Source: Oligoflexia bacterium
GTDB taxonomy: Bacteria > Bdellovibrionota > Bacteriovoracia > Bacteriovoracales > Bacteriovoracaceae
NCBI GenBank assembly: GCA_024229115.1
Contig: JAAEST010000033.1
Coordinates: 217,246 to 281,245 of the forward strand
Length of the DNA: 64,000 nucleotides
Reading direction: 5' to 3'
Notes under the pieces: generated by a model
Databases searched by the model: none
What the model saw: the letters and a program-made list of their open reading frames with translations, nothing else
What the model was told of the DNA's origin: nothing
Position numbers and translations under genes: made by a program
Shown here: in pieces, positions 8,967-20,100 of the stretch
Position numbering within the stretch: position 1 is the first letter of the stretch
How the letters are laid out: each line of letters begins with the position of its first letter

Positions 8967-9515
8967 ATGAGATTAACATCAAAAGGACGTTACGCAGTTA
9001 GAGCAATGCTCGATCTTACTATGCACAGCAACGGGAACCCTGTTCGCTTGCAAGAAATTTCAACTAGACAGAACATTTCGCTTCACTATTTAGAGCAACT
9101 ATTTAGAAAGCTAAGAAATGGACAATCTGTTAAATCAGTTAGAGGACCAGGTGGTGGTTACGTTCTAGCTAGATCAATGGATCAAATTACAATTAAAGAC
9201 GTACTTGACTGTGTTGGTGAAAACATCAACCCAGCTAAAGATATCTTAGGAAGTGAAGCGGAAGTTGCGAACACTGTTGAGTTCCACCTTTCAAAAAACT
9301 ACTTCCAAAACTTAGGTATCATCATGAGAGAGTACCTAGCGACAACTACACTTGGTGATCTTGCAAGAAAAGCTAAAGAAGTTGAAGCTGATATTCAAGC
9401 TCAAGGTGCTACAGCTGAGCAAGCTACTGCAGCTGCTACAGAAGCTGTTGCTACACCAGCTGCTGGTGGATTAACTTCAGGAATTAGAAATCCAATTGGA
9501 GAGATTAATCAGTAG
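8967..9515 (+). CDS. Rrf2-family transcriptional regulator (IscR-like, without the cluster cysteines)
   Basis: The winged helix-turn-helix of Rrf2 proteins is clear in residues 1-80: MRLTSKGRYAVRAM, then NISLHYLEQLFRKLR and SVRGPGGGYVLAR. IscR binds a 2Fe-2S cluster through three cysteines in the segment after about residue 90. Here that segment has no such set; the only Cys is in VLDCVGEN (about 82). The C-terminus carries an Ala/Thr/Glu-rich tail (about 145-182) absent from E. coli IscR. I use the ATG at 8967, after GGAGGA, because it gives the canonical N-terminus; the in-frame ATG at 8862 would add 35 atypical residues. It is followed by an overlapping cysteine desulfurase gene, so it may regulate Fe-S assembly. 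Confidence 0.85.
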   Translation: MRLTSKGRYAVRAMLDLTMHSNGNPVRLQEISTRQNISLHYLEQLFRKLRNGQSVKSVRGPGGGYVLARSMDQITIKDVLDCVGENINPAKDILGSEAEVANTVEFHLSKNYFQNLGIIMREYLATTTLGDLARKAKEVEADIQAQGATAEQATAAATEAVATPAAGGLTSGIRNPIGEINQ

Positions 9516-10671
9516 TAGAATCTATTTAGATTATAATGCAACATCCCCTTTTGCTCCTTCGGTCCTCGACTGGTTGGCAAAAGGGGATTTGCTTTTTGGC
9601 AATCCAAGTAGTGTTCATTCTGTCGGAAAGAAAAGTTTACGGGGAATGAATCAAGTCAAAGAGTATCTTTTTAAAACATTTGGCTTAAGTGACAACGATT
9701 ACGATATCTTTTTTCATAGTGGAGCAACGGAAGGAGCGAATACTATTATTAAAGGTCGGGCCAGCTATCTTAATCAAGAATTAAAGCAAGTATTACCTTT
9801 TTATTATTTTCAAACAGATCATTCTTGTATTCATAATTCATCCGATTGTTTGGATAAAGCTGGAATGCCAATTACTTCATTACCTGTAAAAGAAGATGGT
9901 TCATTTTATTATGATCAAGTGGTTGGTGAGATAAATAAGAATAAAAAACAAGCTCTTCTAAATTATACTTGGGTGAATAATGAAACTGGAGTTATTTTTC
10001 CATTAGAAGAAGCTGTAAAAATAAAAGAGGCAACAGGCTGTCATGTCCATGTAGACGCTGTTCAGTCTGTTGGGAAAATTTCTGATTGGAATAAGTTAGA
10101 TAATCGAATTGATGCTTACACTTTTAGTGCTCATAAGTTTGGGGCCCTTAAAGGAGTTGGTTTTACCTTTTATAAGAAGAACTTTGAGATGTGTCCACTC
10201 ATTAGAGGGGGAGGGCAGCAAGGTGGTCTTCGTTCTGGAACGGAAAATATTTTAGGTATTCAATCGATCCCTTTCGCTCTTGATGATGTGAAAGAAAAGT
10301 TTGATCCACGGAAATCGAAAGAAGCAAAAGATTGGTTTGAAAAAGAACTTTCAAATCTCTTGGGTGATCAAGGGGAAATTGTCGGTTCAAAGAATGAAAA
10401 TAGAAATCTTCAAACAACTTACTTTATTACTTATAAAGTAAAAGCTCACACATTAAGTATGGCTCTTGATATGGCCGGTGTAGACGTTTCCAATGGTTCA
10501 GCATGTTCATCTGGAGCAGTTATTCCTAGTCGTGTTCTGATGGCCATGGGCTATTCAGAAGATTATTCAAAGTCTGCAATTCGAGTTAGTTTTTCACATT
10601 CCTTTGATATGGAAGAAGCTAAGGTTGCTTTTGAAAAGTTATCGAATGTTCTTCAAAGATATCTCTCTTAA
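9496..10671 (+). CDS. Cysteine desulfurase (IscS/NifS family)
   Basis: PLP enzyme that takes sulfur from cysteine for Fe-S clusters and tRNA thiolation. The PLP lysine lies in SAHKFGALKG (about 215), and the catalytic cysteine in GSACSSGAV (about 335). The N-terminal IYLDYNATSPFAP and the 391-residue length are typical. No ATG is available; the TTG at 9496 lies inside the end of rrf2 and lacks a good ribosome binding site, so the start is uncertain. The family motif YLDYNAT begins only about nine residues later. Overlap with rrf2 implies one transcript. No iscU or iscA gene is next to it; sufE is 41 kb away. Confidence 0.9.
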   Translation: MERLISSRIYLDYNATSPFAPSVLDWLAKGDLLFGNPSSVHSVGKKSLRGMNQVKEYLFKTFGLSDNDYDIFFHSGATEGANTIIKGRASYLNQELKQVLPFYYFQTDHSCIHNSSDCLDKAGMPITSLPVKEDGSFYYDQVVGEINKNKKQALLNYTWVNNETGVIFPLEEAVKIKEATGCHVHVDAVQSVGKISDWNKLDNRIDAYTFSAHKFGALKGVGFTFYKKNFEMCPLIRGGGQQGGLRSGTENILGIQSIPFALDDVKEKFDPRKSKEAKDWFEKELSNLLGDQGEIVGSKNENRNLQTTYFITYKVKAHTLSMALDMAGVDVSNGSACSSGAVIPSRVLMAMGYSEDYSKSAIRVSFSHSFDMEEAKVAFEKLSNVLQRYLS

Positions 10672-10713
10672 GTTTCTAGTAATTCAAGGAAATCATCAGA
10701 ATTGTCGATCAGA

Positions 10714-10742
10714 TTGCATCAATTTTTGTTATGTTTTAAAAT
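10714..10742 (+). promoter_or_regulatory. Promoter of the small two-Cys peptide gene
   Basis: TTGCAT (10714-10719) and TAAAAT (10737-10742) are separated by 17 bp, giving a predicted start near 10749. A GAGGTG ribosome binding site follows 6 nt before the ATG at 10775. The peptide therefore has its own promoter rather than depending on iscS readthrough. Confidence 0.6.
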
Positions 10743-10774
10743 AGACTTAGCAAAGACTCACGAAGAGGTGAATT

Positions 10775-10975
10775 ATGTCAGATAAGAATGCTAAAAAAAC
10801 TAAGAATGAGCTTGAAAAAGACGTCAAAATTTGTAAAAAAAAGTACACAAAACCAGCTATTTTTAGTGAAGATTTAATGACATTTGGGGCCCTTTGTAAC
10901 GGAACGGCCACAGGTGGGCGAAAAGCCACTCCTGGTCCACCTAGTTTTTGTAATGCTTCTCGAATTAATTCCTAA
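10775..10975 (+). CDS. Putative RiPP precursor peptide, 66 residues
   Basis: A short peptide with a highly charged Lys/Glu/Asp-rich N-terminal half (1-30, leader-like). It is followed by KKYTKPAIFSEDLMTFGALCNG and a Gly/Pro/Thr/Ser-rich tail with a second Cys in SFCNAS. The pattern K-Y-x-K-P-x-hydrophobic-x-x-E-x-(6-9)-A-x-C-x-G resembles precursors found near radical SAM/PqqD gene sets. Candidate core: residues about 40-66, with Cys 42 and Cys 59. It has a good RBS (GAGGTG) and its own promoter. The modification genes lie about 10 kb downstream on the same strand, behind one giant gene. Precursor role is inferred from composition and context; a small unrelated secreted or regulatory protein is the alternative. 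Confidence 0.6.
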   Translation: MSDKNAKKTKNELEKDVKICKKKYTKPAIFSEDLMTFGALCNGTATGGRKATPGPPSFCNASRINS

Positions 10976-11116
10976 AATCAATCATTTAAGTACCTGATAT
11001 TATAGGGCGAATACTCAGATTGTTGTCGGTACTATTTTCCATAGCTAAAAACACCACTTAAACCCTTTAAATTATAAGGCTCAAATTACCGATTAAGACT
11101 TTAGGCTAGTACATTT

Positions 11117-11122
11117 TATAAT
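11117..11122 (+). promoter_or_regulatory. -10 box upstream of the giant C25 protein gene
   Basis: A perfect TATAAT at 11117-11122 lies about 40 nt upstream of the GGAGGA ribosome binding site (11159-11164). The best -35 candidate is poor (TTAAGA at 11093-11098, 18-bp spacing), so an activator may be needed. The rest of 10976-11158 shows nothing else. Confidence 0.4.
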
Positions 11123-11168
11123 AATGCAAAGCATTGAAATGTTTTAGTTTTAAGTCCCGGAGGACCTT

Positions 11169-14100
11169 ATTTTTAAACGACAAACGCTCACATTAATTTC
11201 TGATAAGAGAAAGATTCCATTTTTCTTTTATGTGATGGCGATCACTTTGTCGTTTCTATTTTCTTTTGAAGTTTTATCACAACCTGTTGAGCTTGGATTA
11301 TTTTCTGGAACTAAAACTACAGCGGGTAGTAACAACACAAACTTAAACCAAGCAACTGCTTACAGTATGAAGTGGGACTTTAGTAACGTTGATACAACTT
11401 ACTTTGAACACTCGACTTCAAGTTTTTCACACCAAGTTAAAATTAAAACAGCAGGGGATTATAAACTTTCATTCAATGCTCCTATCACGCTTGTAGATAC
11501 TAATAATTCAAGACGTTCACTAAGAGCTGAAGTTTTTGTCAATGGTGTTGTCGTTCCGTACGCAAGAACTGAGTCAACTTATATTCGTTCAAACTCAGGT
11601 CACCAGAAATCTTCGGCTTCACTTGTGACTTATCTTTCAGCTCTCTCGGTGAATGATGTAGTTGAGGTTAGGGTACAACAAGCAACGAATGCTGGTACGA
11701 TTACAACACCTGCTGCCACGATGCTAATGGAGTATATTCCGGGAACTCGTAAAGTGTTCTCAGCTTCAGGTACCCAAACAACAAATGGAACAGATGTAAA
11801 TACAGCGACACCATTTGCGATTCAATGGTCAGAGAGACAGAATATTTCAAGTGCTTTTTCTCACAGCACTTCAACGAATTCACATGAGATCACGATTAAC
11901 GAAACTGGGCAATATCTTGTTTATGTAAACCTTCCACATACACGTAGTGGAGCCTGTAATGGGAATAACGATCGTATTTCTGTTCAAGCAAGAGTTGAAC
12001 TAGATGGAGTTCTTCAAGATGGTGCAGTAGGGACGCAAGGTTATATTCGTTGTATGGATAATCATTTATCTTCATCAAGTCATTGGTTTGGTCGTTTATC
12101 AATGACAGCAGGACAGATTCTAACTGTTGATACATTAGGTGAAACTACGAATACAGGTTCCGCTGTAATTATTCCAACCGGAAGAAAAGCTAATATTGTT
12201 GTTGAAAAATTAGATAATACAACTGATATGATTGCACTTTCTGCAACGACGACTACTGCGGGAGCAAATTGGAATGGTTCTGGAGATATTCAATGGACTT
12301 CAGAGGCATTTAAGGATGCAACAACTTTTGGTCATTCAACAGCATCTAATAGTCACCAAATTACACTTAATGAAACGGGTGACTATATGGTGACTTACTC
12401 AAACTATTTTGGAAGTACTGTGGCCAGAACGAACCCATCAATTCAATTAAGGATTAATGGTTCAACTCAAGATGGTGGTGAGTGTAATACCAACTATATT
12501 AGAACTTCGAATGGTCATAATGAATCTTCATGTACTATGTCTTATCTTTTAAAAGGTGTTAATGCCGGAGAGGTTCTTACAATCTCAACTGGTGCAGATG
12601 GTGCGACAGGACAAGTTGATGATCTTGGAAGTACGCAAGTTGTTATTAAAAAGATCACTTCAGAAGATCTTCCTTTTGCAATTGAAAATATTCCTAATAG
12701 AGTGCTCCATCTTGATGCACAGGACTTCGGAAATATTCTTGATGAAAGTGGACGTACTGCAAGTGACCCTTCCTTTAGTGGTAATGTGCAAACATGGAAA
12801 GATAAATCTAGTTCAACGAATGCTAATAACGGTACTCAGACGACAGCTGCCGATAGACCAACACTTGATCTTGCTAATAAGTTCATGCAGTTCAATGGAG
12901 TGACTCAACACTTTAATGTGGCCAATCATGCAGAGTTAAACTTAGGGACACTTACCGAAAGAACAATAGTTCTCGCATTTAAAACAGGTGCTGATGTGAC
13001 TTCACCTCAGGTTATCTATGAAGAGGGTGGTGGTATCAGAGGGATGAACACTTACGTGAGAGGTGGGAATCTCTATCTTGGTATTTGGAACGATAGAGAT
13101 GATGGCGATGGGATTCAACCATTTACTTCAGCCTCAACTCCTGTTGCTGCTAATACTCACTATTATGTAACGCTTGTTTATGATTATTCAAACTATACTG
13201 GTCCTACTGGTCCTGACGGACAGCTAAGAGGGCATATTAATGGAGTGAGTTTTGCGTCTCTTGGTACAACAACTTCAAGACTCTTTCCTCACTCTGGTGC
13301 TATTGGTTTAGGTCGTAAAGAAAACGGTACTTTTTATGATACAGGTGCATCAGGTGGAACTGGTGATGAATTTAATGGTGAGATTTTTGAGATTATTATT
13401 TATAACTCTGCCATTGATTCAGTTGAAGCGATTGAGTTCTATAATTATATGACACAGAGATGGCCAGACCCACAACCTGTAACGAATCTAGCACTTGCTT
13501 CTAACTATACGAGTGATGGAACACAAACACCTAACTTAATTTGGACAGCTTCTAGCTCTCCTGATGTTAATGATTATCAACTTTCATTAGGTACTAGCGC
13601 GGGAGCTATCGATGTAGTTGGTTGGACGAGTGTAGGAAATGTAACAACTGCAAATCTTACTGGTCTATCATTAACAGAATGTACTGACTACTATGCCAAT
13701 GTCAGAGCGGCTGACTCTGATCCGAATTATTCAACTTTAGAGTCTACTGAGTTTATTCGTTATGATGCCACTTCTCCAAGTGACCCATCATCATTAGTTG
13801 TTTCAGGATCATCTTCAGTGACTGCCTCAAAAGTGTTAACGTGGGCAAGTTCAGTTGATGCCTGTGGTTTTTCTCACTATGAATTAGGTATTGGTACATC
13901 TGCTGGTGCAGATGACGTTGTTTCTTTTACTAATATTGGAAACGTACTGACATATCAATTTACAGGAATCGCTCCTAATTTAGTAAATGCGACAAATTAT
14001 TACTTTACTCTTAGAGGTTATGACCTTGCTGGAAATGTGACAAGTGATGTGAGCTCAGGTGCATGGCAAGTAGATACTTGTGTGGCATCAGATGTAACAA

Positions 14101-17100
14101 ATCCGACTGATCCAACTGCAGTAACAAATTCTGGAATTGGTGGTTCAACAACTTCTCCATCATTAAGTTGGGGAGCAAGTACTGACGCTTGTGGTTTCTC
14201 ACATTATGAAGTTTCAATTGGTACATCTGCAGCAGCAACAGATGTTGTTACATGGACAAATATTGGAAATGTTCTGACTCATAAATTCTTTGGAATTACT
14301 CCAGCACTAGTTTCAAATACAAACTACTTTACTAATATTAGAGCTGTTGACCTTGCTGGAAATAATTCAAATGTAGTAAGTACAGCAGCATGGCAACTAC
14401 CTTCTCCAGGTGGAGTTTCTTCTGCAGGTTTAGAATTATGGTTAGACTCAGATGATGCCTCAACCGTTTATCAAAATAATGCCTGTTCAACAGCTGCAAC
14501 GACTGATGGACAATCTATTGGTTGTTGGTCAGATAAATCTGGTAATGGAAGAAATGCGACAGCAACTGGTGCTGCAACACCGGCCTACAGAACAAATCAA
14601 TTCAATGCTAAGCCAATTATCAGGTTTGATGGTACTGATGATGCTTTAGACTTTACGGCACTTACTAATATGAGAACTGTTTTTGTCGTTAGAAAGTCTG
14701 ATGAAAATACGTGGCAGCCATTATTTGGACATACAACAACAACTGATTGGTATACCGATAATGCTACTCTTTTAGGAGCAAGTGCTTCTTCAAATTTAAC
14801 AGCAGGTTCTTGGAGAGCTGACCTATCTAATGTAACAGATCCTGATATCTATGCTCAGCAACAGCAGTATCAGTTATTTTCTGTGGTGACGACTGGAAAT
14901 GTTTCAGCGGATCACTTAGCCTCAGATAGAAAAACAGGTGGTCGTTTCTTTGATGGAGATATTGCAGAGGTTATTGTTTTCTCAAGAGCATTGAATTCAA
15001 CTGAAATAAATGATGTAGAAAACTATTTATATTCAAAATGGTTTAGTGCGATACCTGCACCAATTACAAACTTAAATATGGCGAGTGCCTTTACTAATAT
15101 TTCATCGCAGTCTCCTAGTTTTTCTTTTGATCATTCAATTTCACCTAATGTGAATAGATATGAAGTGGCCATAGGTACGAGTGAAGGTGGTAATGAAGTT
15201 TCAGGTTGGACTAGTATTGGGCTAAGTAACTCTCATCAATTCTTTGGTTTAAGTCTTTCTGAATGTACAGATCATTATGTAAGTGTGAGAGTCGTTGATA
15301 CAGAAGGAGACATATCAAATGTAGTTTCTTCTCCGATCGTAAAATATGATGGAACAGCACCAACTTTACCTACGGGAGTTTCATTTTCTGGTACAGCTTC
15401 GGCGACATCTTCAAAAACTATTAACTGGACTAGTTCAACAGATGCTTGTTCATTCTCTCATTATGAAGTTTCACTAGGGACTACAGCTGGAGGTAATGAC
15501 GCTGTAGATTGGGAAAATGTTGGAGATGTAAATTCAAAATTCTTCAGTGCCATTGCACCTGCATTAACAACAGCTACAGACTATTATTTGAATGTTAGAG
15601 CAGTTGACTCTGCAGGTAATACTTCTGCTTCAGTTTCAACTCTTGCATGGCAAGTGGATACATGTATTGCTACTGATACAACTAATCCATCAGATCCGTC
15701 TTCTTTAGTTTTAAGTGGTGACGCTCAAATTGATTCTTCTAGATCTTTATCATGGAGTGCTTCAACTGATGGTTGTGCATTTTCTCATTATATGGTGGCA
15801 CTAGGGACTTCAGCTGGTGGAACTGATATTGTTGGATTCACAAATATTGGTAATACACTTTCTCATCAATTTACAAGTATAGCTCCTTATTTAGCTTATA
15901 ACACTAATTACTATATTACTGTTAAAGGTGTTGACCTTGCAGGTAATGAATCGAATCCAATTTCTTCAAGTGCTTTTACTGTTGCTACTCCAGGTAGTGT
16001 AAGTGGAGCTGGTTTAACACTTTGGATGGATATGCAAGATTCATCGAGACTTTATCAAGATGACTCATGTTCTTCGGCTGTTTCTTCTAATGGCCAATTC
16101 GTTGGTTGTGTAAAAGACAAATCGGGTAATGATAATCATGCAACAAATTCAAATAATACGAATAAGCCAATCTATCAATCATCGAGTTTCATCGGTCGTC
16201 CATCGTTATACTTCGATGGAAGTGCTAATGAGTTCCTTGATTTTGGAACGATGAATGATATTAGAACAGTGTTCTGGGTACTTAAAGAAGACGCAGCCAA
16301 CGCTGGTAACACGGCTTTCTTGCTTGGTGATCCAAATGGTGCGACACAAGACTTTGCTAGAGCATCGACATTAGGAAATATTTTTGATGCAGGTAATGCT
16401 TCGGCCAATGTCACTGGCGGTGACTTCCAAATTGATGGAGCTCCTTTTACTCCGACGACTACAGTAATGCCACGTTCAGAATCAGTAATCAGTTTGGTAA
16501 CAACTGGCAATGTAACAGCATCATCATTTTCAAGAGATAGAATTTCATGTTGTTCTTCAAGAACTTGGGGTGGGTCTCTTGCTGAAGTTATAATTTTTAA
16601 TAGAGCTCTTTCTGGTGCAGAAGTTACATCAGTAAATGATTATTTAAAACTAAAGTGGGGAATTGTTGCTGGTGAAACCGTTTGGTTAGGAGCAACTGAT
16701 ACTGATTGGTTTGATGCTTCTAACTGGAGTGCTGGAGTACCTAATTCAACCATGGACTGTATTATCGGTGATAGGGCCAACGATCCAGTAATTTCTGGTG
16801 GACCAGCTTCTTGTAAGAATGCAACGATTGGAACAGGAACGCTAACTCTTGCGAACGGTACAAGTGCTTCATTAGAAGTGTATAGAGACTTAACTTTCAA
16901 TGGAACATTAGTACCGAATGATGGAAGTATCGTTTTAAGAGATGATGGTTCAACAGCGACGACTCAAAATTTAAGAGGTGATGGAATAACTTACTCTAAT
17001 TTAGAGTTTAATAAAACAGCTGGAGGAAGGGTTAATCTATTCGATACTATCATTGCGGATAACTTTGATATGGGGCCGACTGCAAGCTTTGAATTTAAAG

Positions 17101-20100
17101 TTCTAGGTGGAGCTGATTTAACTCTTACTAATGGTATGACAATGGCATCAGGGACATTCAATATTGCTGCTGGAGGTGATGTTTTTGTAGGTGCAGGTCA
17201 AACAATTACTATTAATGGTGGTACATTCCAGACTTCAGGTGTATCAGATGCACTTCCTCAGAACTTAACTAACAAAGGGAAAATTGATTCTGTTTCAGGA
17301 AGATGGGGATTCATCGCCAATGCAGGTACTGTAAATCTAACAGGTTTCTTACTTGAGGATATGGATTCAAATGGCCTGAGAATTGATGGAACAGCAAATT
17401 TAGCCGCTCTTGATGGTGGTCAGTGGGTTAATCTTAATCAAGAATATGGAACACCTGTAAGGGCACTTAACTTAAATACTTCAACGAGTATTAGTGAAAC
17501 AATACCAACAAACGTTGGTTTCAACTGGGGTGCAGCTAATAGTGCCTATGCAGGAACTCCTGATCCAACAGATAATTACCTTCTTGTAAATGCTCCTAAT
17601 TGTGGTGGTGCTACAATATCTTTCAACTTATGGTTTGGTAACTTCTTTGATGGAACAGGACTTGTTGATACTGAAGATAAGATTATTGATGTGGACGATA
17701 GTGCAGGTAATACTTGTCAGGTTTCAATTGACCTAGCGAACTCACCAATTACACTTGCTTCATTTGGAGCAACAGCCTATGACACAAAAGTCTTACTTGA
17801 GTGGGAAACATCATCAGAATTAAATCACATTGGTTTCAATGTATATAGAAGTACTGAGATCGATGGGAATTATGTTCAAATTAATAATGAGTTAATTCTC
17901 AACTTCTTAACGTCCGCTTCTTTCAGAGGAAAGTATCGTTTTGTTGATGAGTCATTAACAAATGAAACTCTTTATTATTATAAAATTGAGGATGTTGCCT
18001 TAGATGGAACAAGAGATCTTCATGGACCAGTTTATGCTAGACCTAAATCTGGCCTTGGTGCACCTCCAGCGTCTGATCCAGATCAAAATACTGTAGATGA
18101 TCCGCCAGGTGTTCAAGATCTTGGTAATGGAGTTTCAATTTTAGCTCAAACAGATTCTTCTATTAAGTTAAGAGTAAATCCTGCTGCACTTATCGTAACC
18201 GGTGCGACTTGGAATGGAAGCTATTCTCATATTGATATCCCTGGTTATTCAAGAGATGTTGAAGCTGGAAAACCAGAATTATTAAATAGAGTTATTCTGA
18301 TTCCTATTGATGGGGTTTACAACGGAATTAACTCGACTCAGAAAACATTAACAACTTCAGATGCAACTGCCTCATTAGGTGGGGATCAAATTTCTCCAGC
18401 CCCTTCATGGTCGGCTGATGGAAGTGGGGTTTTACAAGCAAGTTATTCACCAGATGCTGTTACGTATACGACAAATTCTTTTTCTCCAGTAAGTTATTAT
18501 ACTGTTGCCTCGAGTTCAGTAGCGATTAATGGTAAGAACTATGTAAAAGTAACAGTGAACCCAGTTCAATATAACCCTGTTACAGCGTCTTTAAACAGAC
18601 TTGATAACCTGATCATTGATATTTCTCTGGATGGGACAGTTTGGGATTACACACCACCAGTTGATTATGCAAGTGTTTCACCTGCTGCGATAGAGGGAAA
18701 TCTAAGAATAAGATATAGCGAAGAAGGTATCTATAAAGTAACTCATACTGATCTTTACAATGCTTATGTGGAAGGACCATTTGACGGTGAGCCTGTTGCT
18801 AATTTCAGACTCTACTACCATGGAACAGAAATTCCAATGGAAGTTTATTCACCATCTGGAAACTTTTCAACAGGCGATTATATTGTCTTCTATGGGAGCT
18901 TTGCTTCGTCGTTAGAAGATGGGATGGATGAAGTTGTTCTTACTCCATATGATTTTGATTCTGTTGAAACAAATGACCCACTTAGAATTACAGACTTTGA
19001 TAATCAATTAAGCTCTAGTCCATATCAACTTGATTCTTTCACTGTAACTAAGAAATTTGAGCAGGCCAATGATCTTTATGTCGATGATCATCCAATTGGT
19101 GGAATGATTGATCGTTATTATTGGAAACAACTATTTACTATGGCCGGAGCCGCACCTAATGGTGCTTCAAGATTAGACTTCACTGCAGGATTAAATAATC
19201 TTTGGACTTCAGCTCCTGAAGACGTTGTTGTGACTGTTGAACTTCGTGGACGTCCAGTGATGACGACAAACCCTCATCACAATATAGGACTCTATGTAAA
19301 TGGATCTGATGCTGGAACTGTTGATTTCCAAGTACAGACTCCAACGTCAATTAGTTTCAATGTTCCACATTCTTATTTTGTAGATGGAAATAATACGATT
19401 AGATTAGAAGCAAAAGGTGATCTTATCCCAGCTGGTGAGTTTGATATTATTCAAATTAATAATGTAACGATTGCTTATGAATCTCAAATGAAGGCCGATA
19501 GTAATCAGGCCCATATTACTCAGTCAAATGATGAATATGAAGTTTATTTAAGAGGGTTTACTGAAAATACATTCAATGTATATGACCTATCTGATCCAGA
19601 AGGTGCTGTAAAGTATACAAACTTTTTCACTGAAACTTTTGATGGTGGAACAACATATGAAATTGGTTTCGATGCTGTTTATGGTCCACTTGGAACAGGT
19701 GGAGAGAAAGTGCATATTCTTACTGACTCTCAGTTTAAGTCAACAAATGTGTTTAAGTTAGTTGAGTCGAATCAAGATAATTTAAAAGACACATCAAACA
19801 GAGCTGACTACCTAATGATTGGTTCGCAAAAACTATTAGATGCGGCGTCTGATCTTAAGGCCCATAGAGAAGGTCAGAGTTTGGAAGTTATGACTGTAAC
19901 TCTTGAAGATATCTATGCTCAGTTTAGTCATGGACGTGTTTCAAGTTATGGAATTAAAGATTTTATTGCTTATGCTCTTGATAATTGGGAACTAAAACCT
20001 AAGTATCTATTAATTATTGGAGATGCAACACTCGACCCTAAAGATAACTTAAGTTTCTATACTGATGATAATGGTTATATGCCTATTCCATTTGAGCATG

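Noticed and set aside
16175..16510. 111-codon minus-strand frame and other long frames inside the giant gene
   Set aside because: Shadows of the C25 gene; long opposite-strand frames arise from its repeated Ser/Thr/Ala codons.
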